Shown here: positions 35,811-44,284 of the stretch, in pieces
Layout: every line of letters begins with the position of its first letter
Position numbering within the stretch: position 1 is the first letter of the stretch
From: Weissella diestrammenae
Lineage (GTDB): Bacteria; Bacillota; Bacilli; Lactobacillales; Lactobacillaceae
Assembly: GCF_014397255.1 (NCBI RefSeq)
Contig: NZ_CP060724.1
Location: 310,001 to 374,000 of the forward strand
Length of the DNA: 64,000 nucleotides
Direction: 5' to 3'
The notes under the pieces: generated by a model
The model's input: only the letters and a program-made list of their open reading frames with translations
Told to the model about the DNA's origin: nothing
Database searches by the model: none
Made by a program: the position numbers and the translations under genes

Positions 35811-36758
35811 TTATTTTGCAGTCAATTTTGCCATTTTTACATTTTCAGAATATGCGTATGCATTCTGTCCAGCGATTGCTGCATCACCAACAGCCGTTGT
35901 AATCTGTCGTAAAGTCTTCTGCCGAATATCGCCCAAAGCAAAAACACCTGGTTGTGTTGTTTCCATTTGATCGTTTGTCACAACCCAGCCTTCCTCATCA
36001 GTGACATTCAATGATGCAAACGGTTCTGAAACTGGTAATAACCCAACATAAATGAAGACACCTGATGTTGCTAACTCACTGACTTCACCGGTTTTCCGAT
36101 TTTTGATTTGAACTGCTGTCGTTTTAGTATCGTCACCGATGATACTTTGCACCTCAGAGTCCCAAATAAAGTTAATTTTATCATTGGCAAAGGCACGATC
36201 CTGCAGAATTTTTTGTGCGCGTAACGTATCACGTCGATGAATGACCGTCACACGATCGGCAATTCCAGCTAAATAACTTGCTTCTTCAATCGCTGAATCA
36301 CCACCACCAACTACAACGACGTGTTCCCCTTTGAAGAACGCACCATCACAGACGGCACAATATGACACACCACGGCCTGCATACTGCTCTTCCCCAGGAA
36401 CACCAAGTTTTTTATATTGTGAACCCGTTGCGAGGATGACTGAGTCAGCTGTGTATTCATCCATATCAGTTATCACACGCCACGTCAAAGCATCTTGGGC
36501 CATAACATGTTCGACATTACCAAAAGCATACTCAACCCCCAGCGCTGTCGTTGAAGCGTACATTTTTTCAGCCAATTCTGGTCCCTGAATTGAAACGTAT
36601 CCTGGGTAATTCTCAATTTCAGCGGTATTGTTCATTTGACCACCGTAAATACCGCGATCAATCATCAAGGTCTTCATATTGGCCCGCGCCGTATAAATCG
36701 CCGCCGTCATCCCCCCAGGACCTGCACCAATCACAATTGTGTCATAATGTTGTGTCAT
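35811..36758 (-). CDS. trxB: Thioredoxin-disulfide reductase
   Basis: The 315-residue protein has FAD-binding GAGPGGMTAAIYTARAN at the N-terminus, the redox CAVC pair in YCAVCDGAFF, NADPH-binding VVVGGGDSAIEEASYLA and the C-terminal FAD motif GVFALGDIRQK. It reduces thioredoxin with NADPH. SD AGAAAGGAAG is good. It follows galU by about 200 nt with a terminator between. Confidence 0.96.
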   Translation of the reverse strand: MTQHYDTIVIGAGPGGMTAAIYTARANMKTLMIDRGIYGGQMNNTAEIENYPGYVSIQGPELAEKMYASTTALGVEYAFGNVEHVMAQDALTWRVITDMDEYTADSVILATGSQYKKLGVPGEEQYAGRGVSYCAVCDGAFFKGEHVVVVGGGDSAIEEASYLAGIADRVTVIHRRDTLRAQKILQDRAFANDKINFIWDSEVQSIIGDDTKTTAVQIKNRKTGEVSELATSGVFIYVGLLPVSEPFASLNVTDEEGWVVTNDQMETTQPGVFALGDIRQKTLRQITTAVGDAAIAGQNAYAYSENVKMAKLTAK

Positions 36759-36921
36759 TTTAAGCTTCCTTTCTACTAGTTCTTATCTTCATTCCATCTC
36801 ATCACTTAAGCTATATTTTACTCATTTTCTCTTAAATTGTACATAAAACAAGTTGTCCAAATTCATCATATGTCGTCATCGCTCGCTATTAACGGTTACT
36901 ATCAGGCAAAATTTCCACTAA

Positions 36922-36942
36922 CAAAAAAAGCGGTTTCCCGCT
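36922..36942 (-). terminator. galU terminator
   Basis: Minus strand: 5-bp stem AGCGG / CCGCT with loop GAAA, followed by seven T (the last T of the stem included). It lies about 13 nt after the galU stop. Confidence 0.75.
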
Positions 36943-36954
36943 CTTGATGACTAC

Positions 36955-37830
36955 TTAATCAAGCGTTTTAGCCAAATCTTTAATATATGCTTTTAATGCA
37001 TCACCTGTTTGTGGGTGACTAAGTCCAAATTCAATGTTAGTTGTTAAAAATCCAATTTTTGAACCAATGTCAAAGCGCTTACCCTTAAATTCATGGGCAT
37101 AAACGTGTTGCCGCTTATTCAAGGTATCAATGGCATCAGTTAGTTGAATTTCATTTCCCTTACCTGGTTGTGTTTTTTCTAATTCTTCAAAAATTTCTGG
37201 TGTCAAAAGATAACGACCAATAATTGCTAAATCAGATGGTGCTTCTTCAGGCTTAGGCTTTTCAACGAATGTTGACACCTTATGCAATCCTGGTGTTACT
37301 TCAGATTCAGGCGCAATCACACCATATTCTGACACCTGATCATGTGGCACTTTCATCACCGCAAGGGTTGAATCACCCGTTTGCTCGTAACGTTCAATGA
37401 GTTGTTTCGTCAACGGCACTTCATCAGTCATCAAATCATCGCCAAGCATGACAACAAAAGGTTCATCGCCAATAAATGCCTTAGCCGTTAGAACAGCATC
37501 TCCAAGCCCACGTGGATGTGATTGACGGATAAAGTAAAGATTGATGTCAGTCGTTTCTTCGACTAACTTCAACATTTCCAACTTTCCTTTTTCCTTCAAG
37601 TTGTTTTCCAACTCTGGATTTGAATCAAAATGATCTTCAATTGAACGTTTTGATTTACCGTCAACAATGACGATATCCTCAATACCAGAAGCCAAAGCCT
37701 CTTCAATGATAAATTGAATTGTTGGCTTATCAACGATTGGTAACATCTCTTTGGCTAATGCCTTAGTTGCTGGTAGAAAACGCGTTCCTAGTCCGGCTGC
37801 TGGAATGACTGCTTTACGTACTGGCTTCAT
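36955..37830 (-). CDS. galU: UTP-glucose-1-phosphate uridylyltransferase
   Basis: The 291-residue protein has the nucleotidyltransferase start [34 protein letters not shown] (shown by [10 protein letters not shown] and [10 protein letters not shown]), then [18 protein letters not shown] and FVEKPKPEE. It makes UDP-glucose for cell wall, teichoic acid and exopolysaccharide synthesis. Start chosen at the ATG at 37830 by family alignment, with GGGAAG upstream; an ATG at 37851 overlaps gpsA. It follows gpsA closely, so the two are one unit. Confidence 0.95.
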   Translation of the reverse strand: MKPVRKAVIPAAGLGTRFLPATKALAKEMLPIVDKPTIQFIIEEALASGIEDIVIVDGKSKRSIEDHFDSNPELENNLKEKGKLEMLKLVEETTDINLYFIRQSHPRGLGDAVLTAKAFIGDEPFVVMLGDDLMTDEVPLTKQLIERYEQTGDSTLAVMKVPHDQVSEYGVIAPESEVTPGLHKVSTFVEKPKPEEAPSDLAIIGRYLLTPEIFEELEKTQPGKGNEIQLTDAIDTLNKRQHVYAHEFKGKRFDIGSKIGFLTTNIEFGLSHPQTGDALKAYIKDLAKTLD

Positions 37831-37837
37831 AATGTTG

Positions 37838-38857
37838 TTACTTCCCTTCATGATGTAATGGTCGATCCATTAATGCTTTAATGGCATCCTTTGGTGCTTG
37901 ACCTTTATAAATAACTTGATAAATTGCATTAGCAATCGGCATCTCAACCCCTTTTACTGCAGCAAGCTCATGGACAACCTTAGTAGTTGAAATACCTTCA
38001 ATCACCATGCCCATATGGGCAATGACTTCATCCATTGACTTGCCTTCACCCAATTGTAAGCCAGCCCGATAGTTACGTGAATGAATTGATGTCGCCGTAG
38101 CGAACAAATCACCCACTCCAGCTAAGCCCATAAACGTTGCCTCATCGGCCCCAAATGCAGCACCTAAGCGTGCAATTTCAGCCAGACCACGAGTAAAGAG
38201 TGCTGCCTTAGCATTGTCATCATACCCAAGACTTTGGAGAGCACCTGCAGCAATGGCTACCACATTTTTTAATGCGCCAGCTAATTCTGAGCCAACTAAA
38301 TCATCATTCGTGTACACACGAAATGATGAATTACTAAAGGCGGCTTGCACTTGTTGCGCAGCACTTTGGTTTTGACTGGCCACCGTAACCAAAGTTGGAT
38401 CATGTTTGATGACACCTTCAGCATGAGAAGGTCCTGCGATTGCAGCTAACCCATTGAGCCACTTGGCATCAATCTCATCAGCAATAATTTCTGTTGCCAG
38501 TTGATAAGTTTTAGGTTCTAAGCCCTTAGTCGCGGTAACCACAATCGCTGATTGTGCTAACGCTGATAACGCCTGATTCAATTGCCCAGCAACTTCACGT
38601 GTTGCTTTCGTCGGTACAACGCTCAAAATAATCGTTGCGCCATCAATTGCTTGTTGCATATCATCAGTTGCAACGATGCTAGCCTGTAGCACACGATCAC
38701 CAAGATAACGTTTATTCATATGGTGCTTATTAATTTCATCAACTGTTTCCTTGCGGTGTGCCCATAGGCGAACGTCATGCCCATTCTCAGCCACAACATT
38801 TGCTAATGCTGTTCCCCAAGAACCAGCGCCAAGTACGGCAATTGTTTTTTTACTCAC
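37838..38857 (-). CDS. gpsA: Glycerol-3-phosphate dehydrogenase [NAD(P)+]
   Basis: The 339-residue protein begins [28 protein letters not shown] (GxGxxG dinucleotide fold), then has the catalytic Lys in [18 protein letters not shown] and [14 protein letters not shown] and [11 protein letters not shown]. It makes sn-glycerol-3-phosphate for phospholipid and teichoic acid synthesis. The start is GTG, with GGAGGAG upstream. Here it follows hprK directly; the usual lgt between them is absent. Confidence 0.96.
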   Translation of the reverse strand: MSKKTIAVLGAGSWGTALANVVAENGHDVRLWAHRKETVDEINKHHMNKRYLGDRVLQASIVATDDMQQAIDGATIILSVVPTKATREVAGQLNQALSALAQSAIVVTATKGLEPKTYQLATEIIADEIDAKWLNGLAAIAGPSHAEGVIKHDPTLVTVASQNQSAAQQVQAAFSNSSFRVYTNDDLVGSELAGALKNVVAIAAGALQSLGYDDNAKAALFTRGLAEIARLGAAFGADEATFMGLAGVGDLFATATSIHSRNYRAGLQLGEGKSMDEVIAHMGMVIEGISTTKVVHELAAVKGVEMPIANAIYQVIYKGQAPKDAIKALMDRPLHHEGK

Positions 38858-38934
38858 TGTACTCCTCCTATAAGGTTGACTATATCAACTTCTATAATAG
38901 ATTATCACATTTTGCTGTAGATTAAAAATAATAA

Positions 38935-38948
38935 TTAAAGCGGTTTCA
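38935..38948. promoter_or_regulatory. cre-like site upstream of gpsA-galU
   Basis: TGAAACCGCTTTAA on the minus strand differs from TGWAANCGNTNWCA at one position. It lies about 80 nt before the gpsA start codon, between hprK and gpsA. Confidence 0.35.
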
Positions 38949-38973
38949 TTCTATCAATGAAAATATGTTTCGT

Positions 38974-39912
38974 CTAGGCATCTGTATGTGAATTTTCTTC
39001 AATTAAATGATTCAAATTTTGATTAAACGTTGCCGTTGCATCAAAGCCCATTCGTTTCGCTCGGAAATTTTTGGTTGCCGTTTCGATCAAAACAGCAAGG
39101 TTACGCCCAGTTTGCACCGGTAAGACCATTCGAGGCAAATCAACACCTTGAATCGTAATTTTGTCCTCGCCATTCCCCAGTCGATCAAATTCTGAATCTT
39201 TTTCCCACTTTGCAAGATGCAAGTTAAAAGCAACTGTTGCATGCTCACGCACCGCACCAGCACCAAATAGATTTAATACGTCGATGATACCCACACCTCG
39301 TAACTCCATTAGATTTTTCAAAATGGCTGGTGCTTCACCAATCAAATGTTCTTCATCTTGTTGATAAATATCGACACGATCGTCAGCGATTAATCGGTGA
39401 CCACGTTGAACTAGTTCCAAAGCTGTTTCTGATTTTCCAACGCCAGAGTCACCAGTAATCAAAATCCCCAAACCATAGATATCAATCAAGACCCCATGTA
39501 CCGACTGACGCTCGGCCAGTTTACCGGATAAATAATATGTCATATTAGACAAGATTTGCGATGAAGTCAGTTCGGTTGCCATGACTGGAATCTTCGCCTC
39601 TGCAGCAGCTTGCATAAATTCAGGTGGCAACTCTCTTCCTGTTGAAACCACAAAACCGGGTGTTGTCGACCCCATCATTTTGCGAGCAATAATTAACAAT
39701 TCATCCCGACTCATTCGCTTTGCAAATGATGTTTCAGTAATACCCATTAATTGCACACGTTCTGGTGCATAGTAATCAAAGTAACCCGTCATTTCCAACC
39801 CAGGTCGTGAAATATCAGCTGTCACAATTTCACGATCTAAATATTCTTCACCAGTCACAATTTTTAAGCGCGTATTTGCTAACAAATCTTTAACTGTAAT
39901 TTTTTTTGCCAT
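38974..39912 (-). CDS. hprK: HPr kinase/phosphorylase
   Basis: The 312-residue protein has the HprK plan: an N-terminal domain (about 1-130) and a C-terminal kinase domain with P-loop GDSGVGKSETALEL, LIADDRVDIY and the family signature LMELRGVGIIDVLNLFGAGAVR. It phosphorylates HPr Ser46 when glycolytic intermediates are high, and reverses this when phosphate is high, setting carbon catabolite repression through CcpA. SD GGAGG precedes the ATG. It follows yvlD by 11 nt. Confidence 0.97.
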   Translation of the reverse strand: MAKKITVKDLLANTRLKIVTGEEYLDREIVTADISRPGLEMTGYFDYYAPERVQLMGITETSFAKRMSRDELLIIARKMMGSTTPGFVVSTGRELPPEFMQAAAEAKIPVMATELTSSQILSNMTYYLSGKLAERQSVHGVLIDIYGLGILITGDSGVGKSETALELVQRGHRLIADDRVDIYQQDEEHLIGEAPAILKNLMELRGVGIIDVLNLFGAGAVREHATVAFNLHLAKWEKDSEFDRLGNGEDKITIQGVDLPRMVLPVQTGRNLAVLIETATKNFRAKRMGFDATATFNQNLNHLIEENSHTDA

Positions 39913-39923
39913 GATTGCCTCCG

Positions 39924-40286
39924 CTATTCCCGATTAAAGTAGCTTGATAAAATTGCATTCACCAACGACATGATGATTGAAATCAAAACAGCCCAGCCAA
40001 AACTCGTAAATTGAAAACCAGTCCCAACAACCCAACTTGTTAGCCAAAGAACGAAAGCATTGATAATGAACGCAAATAACCCCATCGAAATAATTGTGAG
40101 TGGTAAGCTCAAAAAATGCAAAACTGGTCGCACAAATGCGTTAAGAAAACCCAAGACGAAGGCTGCTAACACAGCTGTCCAAAGATTTTCGACATACATT
40201 CCTTGCGGAAATAAACCAGCTAAAGCTAAAAACATCACTGTATTAATAATTAAGCGTTGCAGAAAAGAAAAACGTCTGAATGTCAT
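39924..40286 (-). CDS. YvlD-like membrane protein (phage holin family IV)
   Basis: The 120-residue protein has four membrane helices: about 10-30, 35-53, 56-80 and 90-115. NAFVRPVLHFLSLPLTIISMGLF is the family signature (N.xRP.L..L..P). In Bacillus, yvlD also precedes hprK. The role is unknown, with links to envelope stress in some species. Start chosen at 40286, where GAGG lies 8 nt upstream; additional upstream codons are open but would include the promoter. An extended -10 lies 35 nt upstream. Confidence 0.85.
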   Translation of the reverse strand: MTFRRFSFLQRLIINTVMFLALAGLFPQGMYVENLWTAVLAAFVLGFLNAFVRPVLHFLSLPLTIISMGLFAFIINAFVLWLTSWVVGTGFQFTSFGWAVLISIIMSLVNAILSSYFNRE

Positions 40287-40320
40287 ACTAATTGCCTCTT
40301 TGAATTTGATTATCGTTTTC

Positions 40321-40329
40321 ATTATACCA
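40321..40329 (-). promoter_or_regulatory. Extended -10 promoter for yvlD-hprK
   Basis: TGGTATAAT on the minus strand, just beyond the upstream terminator and about 35 nt before yvlD. It makes yvlD-hprK transcription independent of the RNA unit upstream. Confidence 0.55.
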
Positions 40330-40339
40330 AAATTAAAAC

Positions 40340-40373
40340 AAAAACCCCGAGACATTATATCTCGAGGTTTTAT
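40340..40373 (-). terminator. Terminator of the candidate noncoding RNA
   Basis: Minus strand: AAAACCTCGAGA / TCTCGGGGTTTT with a loop of about seven bases, followed by TTTTTTG. It marks the 3' end of the transcript that starts near 40578. Confidence 0.85.
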
Positions 40374-40578
40374 ATTTGGCATGTTAACGTAAGACCTGCG
40401 TTAACTCAGGTGATTAGTTTTACCTAATCAGTCAACGTACACCAAATCATTTCTGATAAGTTAGTCATGTGCAGCAAGTTTTGTTCCACAACAGCCCTTG
40501 CACCGACCACCAATGCGGGTGTCTATGTCGGCCGTTTAATAAAAAATCTAAGAAAGATTTTTCTCGACTCATCGCATA
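40340..40578 (-). ncRNA. Unidentified structured small RNA, about 240 nt
   Basis: No convincing protein frame exists here. Reading the minus strand, a promoter at 40585-40613 is followed by a series of hairpins: AAAAATCT/AGATTTTT, CCGAC/GTCGG, GCAAG/CTTGC enclosing TTGT-GGA-ACAA, GATTAG/CTAATC and GTTAACG/CGTTAAC, then a terminator with six T. Promoter, internal pairing and terminator together support an independent RNA gene. I could not match it to tmRNA, RNase P, SRP or 6S RNA with confidence; the size is in the range of 6S RNA, but a closing stem is not obvious. It ends about 54 nt upstream of yvlD, so a leader/attenuator role is the main alternative. Confidence 0.55.
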
Positions 40579-40584
40579 AGTCAT

Positions 40585-40613
40585 ATTATACGTGAAACTC
40601 ATCAAAAGCACAA
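40585..40613 (-). promoter_or_regulatory. Promoter of the candidate noncoding RNA
   Basis: -10 TATAAT (40585-40590) and -35 TTGTGC (40608-40613) are separated by 17 bp on the minus strand. Confidence 0.6.
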
Positions 40614-40622
40614 GCCACAGCC

Positions 40623-40711
40623 GACATATCACATGCTAAGTAAGGCGGTTCGGCAAGGTGATATGTCATTAATCTTTTGCAATAATTCATCATGGTTAAT
40701 CATGATGAATT
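40623..40711. repeat. Two inverted repeats between MFS gene and RNA promoter
   Basis: GACATATCAC / GTGATATGTC (40623-40632, 40658-40667) encloses a 25-nt loop. A second repeat AATTCATCATG / CATGATGAATT (40684-40711) spans the MFS stop codon. Neither is followed by a T run on the minus strand, so they may be weak terminators or processing barriers. Confidence 0.55.
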
Positions 40712-42135
40712 ATTTGACTTTTCATACGTAATACAACGCGGTATGCCGTTAATAGCCAGGCGATGATGACCAACAAAAGGCCAAAGACCATCGCAAAATG
40801 CATTCCCTGAACAAAAACTTCTGGCTTGCCAACAGGATACGTCACAACCTGATGTCCAATTTGTTGCGACATTGACAAATATAACGCCGTTGTAACAGCA
40901 GTTGTTCCCGATACCATCCCCAAATTTCGAGCCAAGGCATTCAAAGATCCCGCAACCCCAAGCTGTGCAGCCGGTGCATTGGACATCGTGATGGCATTAT
41001 TAGGTGAATTGAAGAATGCTGTACCTAACCCCGTCCATGCCCCTAAAATTACAACCATGAAAAGTGGTGAATGAGCATCGATGAAAAGCCACCCCGCCAT
41101 ACCAATTGTAATTCCTGTCAAAGCAAACAAAGTCACATTTTCACGATCAAACTTGTCAGCCACAGCACCAGAAATTGGTGCCCCTATCAACATTGCGGCT
41201 GGATACGCCATCATATATAATCCGGCTTCACCGGGCGCCACGCCTCGCAAATTTTGCAGATAAAATGGCAATAATACGTTAATGAAAAAGCCAGAGGCAA
41301 ATACTAAAAATGAAGTCAGAATTGACAAAGTAAAAAGCTTGATTTTGAAAATACTTAGGTCAAGCAATGGTTTCGATACACGTTGCTCCCAATAAATAAA
41401 TCCCATTAACAATAATAAAGTTAATCCATAACTCAAAATTGGTAACATTGAGAAAAAACCGTTTTCTTGACCAATGTTTAAGCCAACAAAGAAAGTTGTA
41501 ATTAAGAAAAATAGTAAAGCTACACCGACCCAGTCAACTGATAACGGCTCTTCACTGCCCTCAGAAGCAGGAAATAGAAATGCACCTAGGATAATGGTCA
41601 CAATACCCAACGGCACATTAATCCAAAAAATATACGACCAAGGTAGAATTGATAAAATCAAGCCCCCAACGGCTGGACCTGCAATCGCCCCTAACGAAAC
41701 AAACATCGCAATAGTTGCCATCGCACGTGCCCGCATTTTTTGCGGTGCAATCGTCGTTGAAATGCCAAACGAATTACTCATTGTCATTGCCGCGCCAATT
41801 GCTTGCACCACTCGGGCAAATAATAGAAAAGGTAAACCTAAGTTTATACCGGCTAACATTGAACCAAATGTGAAAACGTATGTTCCCCATTTGAAAATAC
41901 GTATTTTTCCCATTTGGTCCCCTAAATTACCAAATAGAGTCAATAATCCTGAAATCATAATCAAGTAGATTGATACTGACCATGTCGCTTGATTCATTGG
42001 GATGTTTAAGTCTTTTGAAATCACAGGTAACGCAATATTAATAATCGACGAATCTAACGTTGACATGAATGTAAACATGCCAATGGCTAGTAAGACTAAC
42101 CAAATTCGCCGTGTTGAAAGTTGTGTTTGATTCAT
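40696..42135 (-). CDS. DHA2-family MFS drug transporter (14 helices)
   Basis: The 479-residue membrane protein has the DHA2 pattern: helix 1 STLDSSIINIALPVISKDL (family LD.TIVNVALP), loop GDQMGKIRIFKWG (motif A), RVVQAIGAAM (motif B) and GPAVGGLILS (motif C). Later AYPAAMLIGAPISGAVADKFDRENVT belongs to the second half. It is related in family but not closely similar to the pump at 1255-2796 and lacks a DUF4811 partner. Expected to export drugs or other lipophilic compounds in exchange for protons. Divergent from uspA, SD AGAAGG. Substrate unknown. Confidence 0.85.
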   Translation of the reverse strand: MNQTQLSTRRIWLVLLAIGMFTFMSTLDSSIINIALPVISKDLNIPMNQATWSVSIYLIMISGLLTLFGNLGDQMGKIRIFKWGTYVFTFGSMLAGINLGLPFLLFARVVQAIGAAMTMSNSFGISTTIAPQKMRARAMATIAMFVSLGAIAGPAVGGLILSILPWSYIFWINVPLGIVTIILGAFLFPASEGSEEPLSVDWVGVALLFFLITTFFVGLNIGQENGFFSMLPILSYGLTLLLLMGFIYWEQRVSKPLLDLSIFKIKLFTLSILTSFLVFASGFFINVLLPFYLQNLRGVAPGEAGLYMMAYPAAMLIGAPISGAVADKFDRENVTLFALTGITIGMAGWLFIDAHSPLFMVVILGAWTGLGTAFFNSPNNAITMSNAPAAQLGVAGSLNALARNLGMVSGTTAVTTALYLSMSQQIGHQVVTYPVGKPEVFVQGMHFAMVFGLLLVIIAWLLTAYRVVLRMKSQIIHHD

Positions 42136-42250
42136 TTTAATACCTTCTTTCCAGAAATACTGATTTTAACTGATTTAATACATTCAAGCAAGCCATTATG
42201 CCAGTTTCACTCGTTTCCTCATCTTCAAGAAACCTTCATCTTTTCATCTT

Positions 42251-42288
42251 TGTAACCCCTTACAAGAATAGTCAATTAGCGGTATAAT
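42251..42288 (+). promoter_or_regulatory. uspA promoter with overlapping inverted repeat
   Basis: -35 TTACAA (42260-42265), 17-bp spacer and perfect -10 TATAAT (42283-42288). The inverted repeat TGTAA-CCCC-TTACA (42251-42264) covers the -35 box and could be an operator. Confidence 0.6.
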
Positions 42289-42322
42289 AAATATGTAAAT
42301 AAGTTTTGGAAGAGGTTCTATT

Positions 42323-42772
42323 ATGAATGAGGAAACATATAACAATATTTTGGCCCCAATTGATGGGTCTGACATCTCTACCCTAGTAGCCGAAAAAGCG
42401 GCTGCGGTTGCTGAACGTAATCATTCACATTTGGATTTGCTATATGTCATCGATACAAACTCCCTTTCAGGCGTGGCTGGCATGTCAATTACTGGTGATG
42501 TCGTCTATCATCTTGTTCAAGACTCGCAAGAAAAACTAGAGGGTTATCGTAAACACGTCTTAGCGCTTTACCCAGAACTAGCTGTGGACATACACATGCG
42601 CTTTGGTTCACCTAAAAAAGTCATCGCGTCTGAATTCCCAACTGATCATCATATTGACTTGACCGTCATTGGAAAGTCTGGTCTCAGTCGTTTGGAACGT
42701 CTCATTGTTGGCTCGGTCGCTGCGTTTGTCGTCCAAAATTCAAAAACAGACGTATTGATTGTTCAAAACTAA
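42323..42772 (+). CDS. Universal stress protein, UspA family
   Basis: The 149-residue protein is a single Usp domain: YNNILAPIDGSDIS at strand 1, an alpha-beta middle, and the ATP-type loop VIGKSGLSRLERLIVGSVAAFVVQNSKTDVLIV, where family consensus is G.xG..R..lGSvs..vv..a.cpVlvv. The GxSG part is compatible with nucleotide binding. Usp proteins accumulate under stress or stationary phase. It is preceded by a strong promoter and followed by an unknown gene 27 nt away, probably co-transcribed. Confidence 0.9.
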   Translation: MNEETYNNILAPIDGSDISTLVAEKAAAVAERNHSHLDLLYVIDTNSLSGVAGMSITGDVVYHLVQDSQEKLEGYRKHVLALYPELAVDIHMRFGSPKKVIASEFPTDHHIDLTVIGKSGLSRLERLIVGSVAAFVVQNSKTDVLIVQN

Positions 42773-42799
42773 GCCACATACACTCACGAGGTTTATGCT

Positions 42800-43165
42800 A
42801 TGAAAATTATCGGGAATCAACTTGAAACCATTCACAGATTTCGACACGACAATGTCAGTGATCGCGTGATTAATGACTCTATTTTAGGTTCACTAGCAGG
42901 CTTAACTACCGTAAACAATATTCATCGACTACAATTATTGTATCTTGATACTAACGATACTTTTTATCTTGTTGAAAATACATCTTCAATGGCACATGCC
43001 TTAACCTATAACGATGGTGCCATCGTTATTCATGAGTGGAGTCCTGCCGATATCGTTGCCTTGATGAAGAGTTATGATGCGCACGGATTTGATAACTATT
43101 TTCAGATTTTAGTTCATAATACCGCCGAATCACATGCTGGCATCTCGACATCACATGTCGGATAA
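42800..43165 (+). CDS. Unknown 121-residue protein downstream of uspA
   Basis: A soluble, mildly acidic protein without signal peptide or membrane segment. Notable parts are KIIGNQLETIHRFRHDNV at the start, DTFYLVENTSSMAHALTYND in the middle and EWSPADIVALMKSYDAHGFDNYFQILVHN near the end; it is rich in His. I do not recognise the family. SD ACGAGG lies before the ATG, and it shares the uspA promoter and ends at a strong terminator, so a stress role by association is the only inference available. Confidence 0.7.
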   Translation: MKIIGNQLETIHRFRHDNVSDRVINDSILGSLAGLTTVNNIHRLQLLYLDTNDTFYLVENTSSMAHALTYNDGAIVIHEWSPADIVALMKSYDAHGFDNYFQILVHNTAESHAGISTSHVG

Positions 43166-43181
43166 CTAACAATAATTACCT

Positions 43182-43215
43182 AAACAGCCATTCGTATTCG
43201 AATGGCTGTTTTTAC
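43182..43215 (+). terminator. Terminator of the uspA unit
   Basis: Perfect 13-bp stem AAACAGCCATTCG / CGAATGGCTGTTT with a 4-nt loop and T5 on the plus strand. Confidence 0.9.
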
Positions 43216-43239
43216 TAATATTTATTATATCTCTTTAAA

Positions 43240-43272
43240 ATAAAAAAGTGTGCTATTTCTTATAGCACACTT
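43240..43272 (-). terminator. Terminator of the cyclophilin gene
   Basis: Minus strand: 11-bp stem AAGTGTGCTAT / ATAGCACACTT with a 5-nt loop, followed by TTTTTA. Confidence 0.88.
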
Positions 43273-43285
43273 CGTTAAATAATAA

Positions 43286-44128
43286 TTATTTGGTTGCTTC
43301 TTTAACAATTGTGACAGATTCGATTTTAACCGGTGTCTTTGGCTTTGAGTTCTCCGTCCCAGATGCATTCGTTGTCACTTCTGCACTGGCAATTTTATCA
43401 ACCACATCCATGCCGGAAACGACTTGTCCAAACACTGTATAGCTACCATCCAAATTAGGATTACCACCATTTTTGTAAGCATCAACAATTTTATCTGGAT
43501 AGGTCTTGGTGTCCAAGTTACTTGTCACATCTGTTGCATTTTGATTAATAAAGAACTGTGATCCATTTGTACCGGCGCCAGCGTTAGCCATTGCCAATGC
43601 CCCACGAATGTTATACAAATTGTAACTGATTTCATTTTTGAAACCATTCCCCGAATCAATCTTTTTATTCTTATGTTCACCAGATGCCCAAATTGATTTA
43701 CCACCAGCACCTAAATCAGACGCGTTAGCATCTTCAGCAGATTTAGGATCACCACCTTGAATCATAAAGTCTTTAATCACACGATGGAATGTCGTGTTAT
43801 TGTAATAACCCTCTTTACTATGCGTAATAAAGTTTTGAACTGCCAGAGGCGCATACTTATTAAACAATTTAATCGTGACCGCACCCTCTGATGTATTCAA
43901 AACGACTTCCGATTCGTCTGAGGCCACATCTGTCGATAATTGAGGTAATGTCTCTTTATTTAATTTAGCCTTACTTTCAGTTTTTCGCGTCGAAGTTGAT
44001 GAAGAAGAATCACTCTGACTATCAGTTGAACTAATTTGTTTGGTCATCAAACCGACACCAGCTAAAATAGCAACCAATACCAGTGAGATACCGCCAATAA
44101 TCAACCCTAATCTATTCTCTTTACTCAT
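43286..44128 (-). CDS. Membrane-anchored cyclophilin-type peptidyl-prolyl isomerase
   Basis: The 280-residue protein has a basic N-terminus and one membrane helix (about 8-28), no lipobox, then a Ser/Thr-rich linker and a cyclophilin domain (about 68-275): NFITHSKEGYYNNTTFHRVIKDFMIQGGDP (active-site FHRVIKDFMIQGG), GALAMANAGAGTNGSQFFI and FGQVVSGMDVVDKI. It catalyses Xaa-Pro isomerisation, probably for proteins folding outside the membrane. The start at 44128 is set by GGAG 7 nt upstream. Single gene. Confidence 0.92.
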   Translation of the reverse strand: MSKENRLGLIIGGISLVLVAILAGVGLMTKQISSTDSQSDSSSSTSTRKTESKAKLNKETLPQLSTDVASDESEVVLNTSEGAVTIKLFNKYAPLAVQNFITHSKEGYYNNTTFHRVIKDFMIQGGDPKSAEDANASDLGAGGKSIWASGEHKNKKIDSGNGFKNEISYNLYNIRGALAMANAGAGTNGSQFFINQNATDVTSNLDTKTYPDKIVDAYKNGGNPNLDGSYTVFGQVVSGMDVVDKIASAEVTTNASGTENSKPKTPVKIESVTIVKEATK

Positions 44129-44284
44129 ATTCATCTCCATTTATTTTAATATTGAATAATCTAGCACCATGCCTAGTCAATTATGGAATAATCAACTTAA
44201 ATGAAGCTAAAGATTTCCATTCACAAGCCTGGTATATTCTGATTTTCCACAATTTCATTGACCATGCCATTCTGACATATCCAA

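Noticed and set aside
40340-40578. Identification of the candidate RNA as tmRNA, RNase P RNA or SRP RNA
   Set aside because: No tRNA-like end or tag frame for tmRNA, no P4-type conserved parts beyond a short GGAACAAAAC-like chance match for RNase P, and no SRP helix 8 motif.
40684-40711. Inverted repeat over the MFS stop codon as a terminator
   Set aside because: It spans the stop codon and no T run follows on the minus strand, so it is listed as a repeat only.
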